A stretch of DNA of 64,000 nt, taken from contig ML976706.1 of NCBI GenBank assembly GCA_010015655.1, positions 454,364 through 518,363 of the forward strand, read 5' to 3'. Every line of letters starts with the position of its first letter. The first letter of the stretch is position 1. Of the stretch, positions 58,667 through 64,000 are shown in pieces. Origin of the DNA: Bimuria novae-zelandiae CBS 107.79. Lineage: Eukaryota > Ascomycota > Dothideomycetes > Pleosporales > Didymosphaeriaceae. The position numbers and the translations under genes are program-made. The notes beneath the pieces were generated by a model. That model was not told the origin of the DNA. It worked only from the letters and a program-made list of their open reading frames with translations, and made no database searches.

Positions 58667-60914
58667 ATGTCCCTTGCACCACCCACGGATTATGAAGGGA
58701 CTAGATCGCGGAGCTCTTCTGGTGAGGTTATCTTGTCAAAGACATGCCAGAACTGCTTCTCACTGAAGATCCGATGCGACCGGACGCAGCGGGACGATGT
58801 ATGCGACAGGTGCATAGCCATTCTAAGAAATCATACATGACAGTAAACCTGACTAATCCAGGTGTGCGAGACTGAGCAAGCAATGCGTCTTCCGCCCTGC
58901 AAAGCGACGCGACAATTCAGCGAAGCGCGACTCGTATGATGTCCTGTCGTTGCCCTACCGCTACACCTAATCACATTCACAGACGCATACAAGCCCTCGA
59001 AGCGCAAGTCCAAGACCTTCTCCGCATCAAGAATAACTCGCCTAATGCCCAACGACCACTACCCGAAGTTTCGCCGTCCGCTGCGTCGAGTGCACCGTCC
59101 GATGGCGATGTTATCGACCAGGACATCATCACAATTGAGAGGGCAGAGACATTGTTGGAGATGTACAAGTCGGATATGATGCCTCATTTCCCGTTCATCA
59201 TCATACCACCGTATGAGACTGGGACGACGCTGCGGCATCAGAAATCCTTCTTGTTCCTCGCGATCATGTCGGTCGCGAGCTTCCACGATCTTGCCGCTCA
59301 GGAGAGACTGGAGAACGATTTCAAGGTCATGGTGACCGAGAAGGTGCTATATGGAGGGGATGATTGCTTGAAACTGGAATATTTGCAAGGACTGTTGATA
59401 GTGTTGGCTTGGTATGAGGGTTGCAGTCTACGAGGACAATAGGCGCTGACGCACCCCAGGAACCAGTATCATGGACGCTCGAAATACTATACCCAGTATC
59501 TACAATTAGCTATTTCCATAGCTGTGGACATGCGCCTGGATCGCAGGCTAAGTCGTGGGAAAATGCGAAGATATGAAGTCAAGCGCGATCCTCTCTTAAA
59601 GGGTGACCTGCCTGAAAAGTACGGACCGGAAGCGCAAGCTTGGGGCTTCGAAGAGCAGCGGGCTGCGGCGGGTATATTCTATATTTCTTCGACGTAGGTT
59701 CACCCTCTTTCCAATCGAACTCCTTTCTGACTATATCTCCAGGATATCCAAACTTCTAGACAAAATGAACACGTATCCGCTTACGCAATCCATCGAAGAA
59801 GGATGCTTAGATCTAGGTCAAAGAGCAGAATATCGCACCGACAAAGACTTGTACCACGTCATAAGGCTGCAGAAGATCATCGAGAATATCGAGACCCTCG
59901 CCAGGGAACAAGGATCAGAGACCGAAGTTCAGGATGCATATGTACGCGTACGGACGCAGCTAGAAGAGTTTCGAGTATTCTTGAGTGTTGATGTTAGCGA
60001 TAGCCGTCAGTTACTGCTTCTCCACCCCAGAATCTGTACTGACCAACCTAGATCTTTTGTTCATGCAGTTCCACACGGCAAAGCTTTTCCTCTTTCAGGT
60101 CGCCTTCTTCGAACGCAACCTCCAACAGTCACCCGCAACGCACCTTAACATGCTCCGAGAAGGGCTGGAAGCGGCAAAGGCGTTCCTCGACCTCTACCTG
60201 TGGCTACCACCGAAGTCGGAGATGGCTCTTACCAATACCGAATGGATCCAGCTGTCCTTCGGCGTAACTCAGGCTGCAAAGTTGGCCATTGTCAGCAAAG
60301 CATCTGCAGTAGAAACCCAGACAAGAGATCTTCGGCACCGACTAAACATTGATCATGTATTCCGGCACCTTGTTTTGCGTATCGGAGCCTTGGTCGGCAG
60401 GGCGGGCGAAGGTAACAAGGAGAAAGACATCTTCTTCCACTACGAACAACGAACAAGAAAAATACAAACTTGGTACGAAAAGATGTCGCGGGCTACAGAA
60501 GCTCAAGGCACGCCGTCGTATGCTTCTTCTGCGTCTCCGATACATATGCAGGCAGCCCCGCAACAAGCTTCTCATATCCCTCTATCAGCCACGTTATCAC
60601 ACCAGCAGCCGCCACAGGGTTTATCAAATCATGTGCAGCCGATGTCTGGCGATATATCGCAACCCGTACTAATTCCAGCATACGATCCGTCTGCGGTAAA
60701 CGTGGGTATAATACCCATGGGCTCGTATGCAACGCATGACAATGTACCTCAAATAGCGTTTCCGGATTTAATGAGTGCGCCGGGCTGGGATGCACCCTTC
60801 ACGGTTCCGATGGAGGACATGTCATGGCTCGTAGATGTGTCGCAGGGCTACGGCGGGATGAACCAGACGAGCTCGCCGAGTGAGAATGGTTGGGGCGACC
60901 CTGGGTCACTGTGA
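58667..60914 (+). CDS. Zn2Cys6 transcription factor
   Basis: A fungal binuclear zinc-cluster regulator, nuclear, binding CGG-type half-sites. Six exons (58667-58809, 58862-58933, 58983-59411, 59460-59693, 59743-59984, 60052-60914) with introns of 52, 49, 48, 49 and 67 bp give 660 aa in phase. The cluster is CQNCFSLKIRC..VCDRCARLSKQC; the last Cys comes from exon 2, which confirms the splice. A short coiled coil follows (RIQALEAQVQDLLRIK). The middle homology region has MMPHFPFIIIPP, LFLAIMSVASF and YLQGLLIVLAW-NQYHGRSKYYTQYLQLAISIAVDMRL. The C-terminus is Gln/Pro/Ser-rich, ending in an acidic-aromatic stretch (MEDMSWLVDVSQGYGG), a plausible activation domain. Its target genes are not deducible, though the O-methyltransferase is a candidate. 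Confidence 0.9.
58810..58861 (+). other. Intron 1 of the Zn2Cys6 gene
   Basis: 52 bp, GTGCAT..GACTAAT..CCAG, phase 2. It splits the zinc cluster between CDR and CARLSKQC. Confidence 0.85.
58934..58982 (+). other. Intron 2 of the Zn2Cys6 gene
   Basis: 49 bp, GTATGATG..CCTAATC..CACAG, phase 2, joining AKRDS to RIQALEAQ. Confidence 0.85.
59412..59459 (+). other. Intron 3 of the Zn2Cys6 gene
   Basis: 48 bp, GTATGAG..GCTGAC..CCCCAG, containing an in-frame TAG. Its removal joins LLIVLAW to NQYHGRSK. Confidence 0.8.
59694..59742 (+). other. Intron 4 of the Zn2Cys6 gene
   Basis: 49 bp, GTAGGT..TCTGACTA..CTCCAG, phase 2, joining IFYISST to ISKLLDKMN. Confidence 0.85.
59985..60051 (+). other. Intron 5 of the Zn2Cys6 gene
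   Basis: 67 bp, GTGTTG..ACTGACC..CCTAG, phase 1, joining EEFRVFL to LLFMQFHTAK through an Asn codon. The donor is weaker than the others. Confidence 0.7.
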
Positions 60915-61300
60915 GCGCCTGCTAGAACACAGCATACGTTACGGAGGATAGACCATGACAGCATCGTTGCCAGTATGGTTGCACCGCTACACTTTGGTGA
61001 TGTGGTGGGCTCGGGAGGCCATATCTAAAAAATTCAACAGGATCTATACGAGCTGGTAGAGATTCTCATTGACCTTATAATTTTCACCACTATGTGCAGA
61101 GCACTGGAGAAATCTCTGCATGCTCGAGAGATCTCCTGAGATAGGCTCTCGTTTGTTGACCGGTCGACCGGTCGGTCGGTCGGTCGGTCGGTCGGTCGGA
61201 CACGGCCATCGAGGTCCACCCCCCTACCTACAATATGCACCCATTCCGAGGGCCTCCCTTCTCCGTCTGGTCCGCAATAATTCCCTTGTTGATGCAGAGT
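60915..61300. other. Convergent intergenic region
   Basis: It holds the 3' ends of the Zn2Cys6 gene and the amidohydrolase gene, plus the GGTC microsatellite at 61169. Nothing else is visible. Confidence 0.5.
61169..61199. repeat. GGTC microsatellite
   Basis: About seven uninterrupted GGTC units, preceded by GACCGGTCGACC, which makes the left edge locally self-complementary. Confidence 0.9.
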
Positions 61301-62959
61301 TCAGATCTTTGGCTTCTCCTCCGGTCCGACTGCAGCATCAAATACCTTCTCGCCCGCGAACCACGTCTGCACTACCTTGGCACTCAACAACTCCTCTGCC
61401 TCGAATGTCATATCCACCACCACGAAATCGGCCTGCTTGCCTACTTCCAGAGTTCCGAAACGATCCTCGCCGAAGCACGAATACGCTGCTCCACGCGTAG
61501 CTGCGGTCACCGCTTGCGCAATCCCGATCTTGAAGTGCTCGTTCACAGGCGCGTCGCCAGCGTCGGGATACCGTGCGGACTTGCGCGTCGTAGCAACATA
61601 CAGATTTCTGAGCGGTGGATGCGGGGCGGTCGGGGTATCTGATCCGATCGCGAGTGTAGCGCCATGGTCCGCGAAGTCCTTGTATGCGAATACGCGTTTG
61701 AGGCGTTCTGGACCTAGAAGGGCGGGCCACGCGCGGAGGATGGCTGGATCAGCGTGCACCGGCTGAATCGACGCCGTAATTCCTAGCTTACCGAGCCGCG
61801 CAGCGTCTTCAGGGGCCGTGAGTTCAAGATGCTCGATGCGATGCCGCTGCCCTGGCTTCCGGTGGGTTTCGAGCGCGTTGATCGCATTGTGCACTGCTTT
61901 GTCGCCAATAGCATGCAACGCACACTGTAGCCCTGCTTCACACGCCTTTTTGACAACTGGATCCAGCATGGTTGGCGTCCAGATCGGATCTGGTGATGCG
62001 ACGTTAGTAGTGTATGGTTCCTTCAGCGCAGCCGTACACGCGTCGATAACTCCATCGCAGATGACCTTGATACCCACGACCCGTAGGTCTGGTGAAGTAG
62101 ACGCATTGTACAAGCCCGCAAGTTCGATCGCGCGGTCCACCTGCTTCAAGCGATCCGCCTCGCCATTCCCGGGGTTGATGCACCAATGTGCTGCGACGCG
62201 GAGCGGCAACCGTCCTTCTTCGGCTTCCCTCAGCGCCAGAATAGCTTCCCAAGCATTGTCGTCCATAGCCATATCGATGAACCCCGTGACACCGACCTCA
62301 TGATACGCCTTGATCCCTGCTCTTAGACTGGCCATCTTCTCTTCCATGCTAAGCACACTAGCCAGCCACGGCCACACAATTAACAGCACACATGCCTCGC
62401 TCAAGAGCCCTGATGCTTTTCCCTCGGCGTCCCGCTCGATTGTTCCTCCTGCAGGATCAGGCATGTTTTGCACACCCATTTCGGCAAGCGCGGCGCTATT
62501 GCACCAGCAGGAGTGCAAATCTTTTGCATCAATGTAGACCGGCTTGTCAGTGAGATCATCGATCATAGAGGCCTTGGCCTGGCTCGCAGTCATGCTGTGC
62601 ATCCAGCCGCTGCAGAGCACCCTGTCTTTGTCAGGGTTTTGCTGGACGTAGCTCGCTATTCGAGCCCGAATCTCGGCCAGGTCTTTGCAGCCATCGAGCT
62701 GGACTTTTGCAAGGGATTGACCGAGGAGGAGAAAGTGAGAGTGCGCGTCTATGAAGGAGGGCAAGATATATTGGCCGTTTAGGTCTTGCGTGTGTACGCT
62801 GGTGTATTGTTGGAGTGGTGCGGAGTCATAGGGCCCGATGTAGGCGATTCTGCCATCTTGGACGACGAGGGTGAAAGATGGGTCCGCGGTGCCGCTATTG
62901 TTGTCGGTCCCAGTGAAGAGGTGTCCGTTCGTGAGAACGAGGATTTGTTGTGCGGACAT
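61301..62959 (-). CDS. Amidohydrolase family 3 protein (YtcJ-like)
   Basis: A metal-dependent hydrolase of the amidohydrolase superfamily (Amidohydro_3, PF07969). Intronless, 552 aa. Metal-binding and fold motifs are in order: ILPSFIDAHSHFLLLG (HxH on strand 1), the Lys-containing strand VVGIKVICDGVIDAC, LQCALHAIGDKAVHNAI (His), RHRIEHLELTAPED (His), and LAIGSDTPTAPHPPL (catalytic Asp). The C-terminal LEVGKQADFVVVD is the usual closing strand of the small beta domain. No signal peptide, so probably cytosolic. I chose ATG 62959 (MSAQQILVLTNGHLFTG) since the beta domain begins there; an ATG at 63064 would add 35 residues without similarity. Substrate not determinable; characterised relatives act on N-acyl or cyclic amides. 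Could be catabolic or a resistance enzyme. Confidence 0.9.
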   Translation of the reverse strand: MSAQQILVLTNGHLFTGTDNNSGTADPSFTLVVQDGRIAYIGPYDSAPLQQYTSVHTQDLNGQYILPSFIDAHSHFLLLGQSLAKVQLDGCKDLAEIRARIASYVQQNPDKDRVLCSGWMHSMTASQAKASMIDDLTDKPVYIDAKDLHSCWCNSAALAEMGVQNMPDPAGGTIERDAEGKASGLLSEACVLLIVWPWLASVLSMEEKMASLRAGIKAYHEVGVTGFIDMAMDDNAWEAILALREAEEGRLPLRVAAHWCINPGNGEADRLKQVDRAIELAGLYNASTSPDLRVVGIKVICDGVIDACTAALKEPYTTNVASPDPIWTPTMLDPVVKKACEAGLQCALHAIGDKAVHNAINALETHRKPGQRHRIEHLELTAPEDAARLGKLGITASIQPVHADPAILRAWPALLGPERLKRVFAYKDFADHGATLAIGSDTPTAPHPPLRNLYVATTRKSARYPDAGDAPVNEHFKIGIAQAVTAATRGAAYSCFGEDRFGTLEVGKQADFVVVDMTFEAEELLSAKVVQTWFAGEKVFDAAVGPEEKPKI

Positions 62960-63064
62960 GGTTGGCGTCGTTGCAGTAGAAGATATGTGGGGCTTGTGTG
63001 AGGTGAGGGGTGTTATCTTATCAGATCGGAATGATCGCGGAAATCTATTATTGGACTGGCGCAC

Positions 63065-63834
63065 CTACCTTCAATTCTTATGCTATCGTTTATTAGTCTA
63101 GTCGGTGCTATGCTCTGGACAAATTCAGCATTAGAGATCTTTCATTGTACCAAAGCTACACTGGCTATAAGTTTAGAAGTGAGTGCTTCGCCTTGATCTT
63201 GCCGCAATTCATCGAACATTTCCCTCTCCAGTTTCAGTAGGGAAAAGGACGAGTATCCAAGGTACATTTCGAGGGTCGCGATGACTCACTTGGATGGCTA
63301 ATGGAATTGTTCCTGCAGCCAGTGCTCCGTTCTCCGAACAGGGTTTTCCTTTGTACACTAGTCATATGCTAAATTACGCTCCCTGGGCATGGTTGCATTT
63401 CCATTCCTTTTAGATGCAATCGTCTGAGCCATGGACATGAATTTCATTTCGATAAACTACCGCGCAACACACAAATCGAGCGCCGTATTGTAAATCCAAG
63501 CGCACAATGTCATCCTCGTATGCTCTGAGACAAAATACAAGGTCAGGGCTTTGCGGGTCCAAGCATTGTTTTATTTCATCATGAAGCTCTGCTGATTATC
63601 TGCACGCGTTGTGCGCCGTCCTCAAATATCCCTGAGAGGCCTTTATAAATCAGCACGCCCATCATTCGGCAATTAGACAAGCAACTCCAGTTTAAGAAAC
63701 AGAACAGTATCTCCACCTCAGAACCTCCTAATTTCGGCATACACACAAGAAACTCTTTACCACAAACATAACGAACCAGAAATCAAGTCTGCCTTTGCTT
63801 CGACCTGAGGAACTCCCTATATCGGCCTCGCAAA
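63065..63834. promoter_or_regulatory. Promoter/leader region of the right-edge gene
   Basis: A TTTATAAATCAG box at about 63641-63652 lies 190 bp before the ATG at 63835. It is followed by a pyrimidine/CA-rich leader, typical of strongly expressed fungal promoters. The left part serves the divergent amidohydrolase gene. No coding frame is seen. Confidence 0.5.
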
Positions 63835-64000
63835 ATGGCCCACATGCTCACTCAAAGCAGCATGACTGTCACCGGACAGAGCGGCTTGGAGCCAGGAAAG
63901 TGCACGTGCTACCGCACCAAATCAGTCCGTAACAAGGGCAAGAAGGTACGCTTTGCTGATCCAAAAACAACGGCGGCGTCCGACCCCACGATCTATGAGG
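63835..64000 (+). CDS. 5' part of an unrecognised gene, cut by window edge
   Basis: The ATG at 63835 has an AAAATGGCC context, which is favourable in fungi. It opens a frame MAHMLTQSSMTVTGQSGLEP and then GKCTCYRTKSVRNKGKKVRF, still open at 64000 after 55 codons. The start is polar, with a CxC pair and a basic stretch; no signal peptide. A GTACGC near 63944 could be a splice donor. A TATA box and a long leader upstream support it being a real gene. The family is not recognised. Confidence 0.5.
   Translation, partial: MAHMLTQSSMTVTGQSGLEPGKCTCYRTKSVRNKGKKVRFADPKTTAASDPTIYE

Noticed and set aside
61818..62303. 161-codon plus-strand frame
   Set aside because: It is antisense to the amidohydrolase catalytic domain, a shadow frame.

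Overview
The window looks like a chromosome of a filamentous ascomycete (Pezizomycotina; a Dothideomycete is my guess, not shown). The reasons are introns of 46-67 bp with GT..AG ends and CTRAY-like branch sites, fungal gene families (Zn2Cys6 regulator, DUF3176 membrane protein, F-box protein, COMT-like methyltransferase), and transposons riddled with C:G to T:A changes that turn CAG/CAA/TGG codons into stops, the signature of repeat-induced point mutation (RIP). GC-balanced gene islands alternate with AT-rich blocks of dead transposons.

Layout. 390-2175: a pogo/Fot1-type DNA transposon (P1) with 41-bp terminal inverted repeats (TIRs). 2254-3328: a broken metallo-beta-lactamase-fold gene. 3482-4186: a GNAT acetyltransferase. 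4418-35001: a 30.6-kb nest of transposons. A foldback element (F) about 1.1 kb long holds a split solo LTR (LTR4) and a piggyBac-like element (T). LTR4 holds a chromovirus (Gypsy-B) and another solo LTR (A3). Gypsy-B holds two further chromoviruses (Gypsy-A, Gypsy-C), and T holds a Copia element. Target-site duplications (TSDs) support most of these steps and allow a relative chronology. 35194-40495: a conserved housekeeping island with an F-box protein, farnesyl diphosphate synthase (ERG20) and, divergently, the anaphase-promoting-complex subunit CDC23/APC8, followed by a small foldback MITE. 41509-44952: a degraded small secreted protein, a YbjQ-family protein and an unknown 152-aa protein. 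45600-52440: a second RIP-affected block with a pogo remnant (P4) and two pogo-type elements (P2, P3) with TIRs and TA duplications. 53341-60914: an O-methyltransferase, a DUF3176 pseudogene and a Zn2Cys6 regulator, possibly a remnant of a secondary-metabolism or stress locus. 61301-62959: an amidohydrolase (YtcJ type). 63835-64000: the start of an unrecognised gene cut by the window edge.

How they work together. The housekeeping genes (FPP synthesis, cell-cycle ubiquitin ligase) are intact and share a 257-bp divergent promoter region. Genes beside RIP-affected transposons are often broken (the beta-lactamase-fold gene, the DUF3176 gene, the secreted protein), consistent with accessory DNA decaying at repeat borders. 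I found no clearly new enzymatic system. The most informative content is the dated nest of insertions and an antisense zinc-cluster-like ORF carried inside Gypsy-A.
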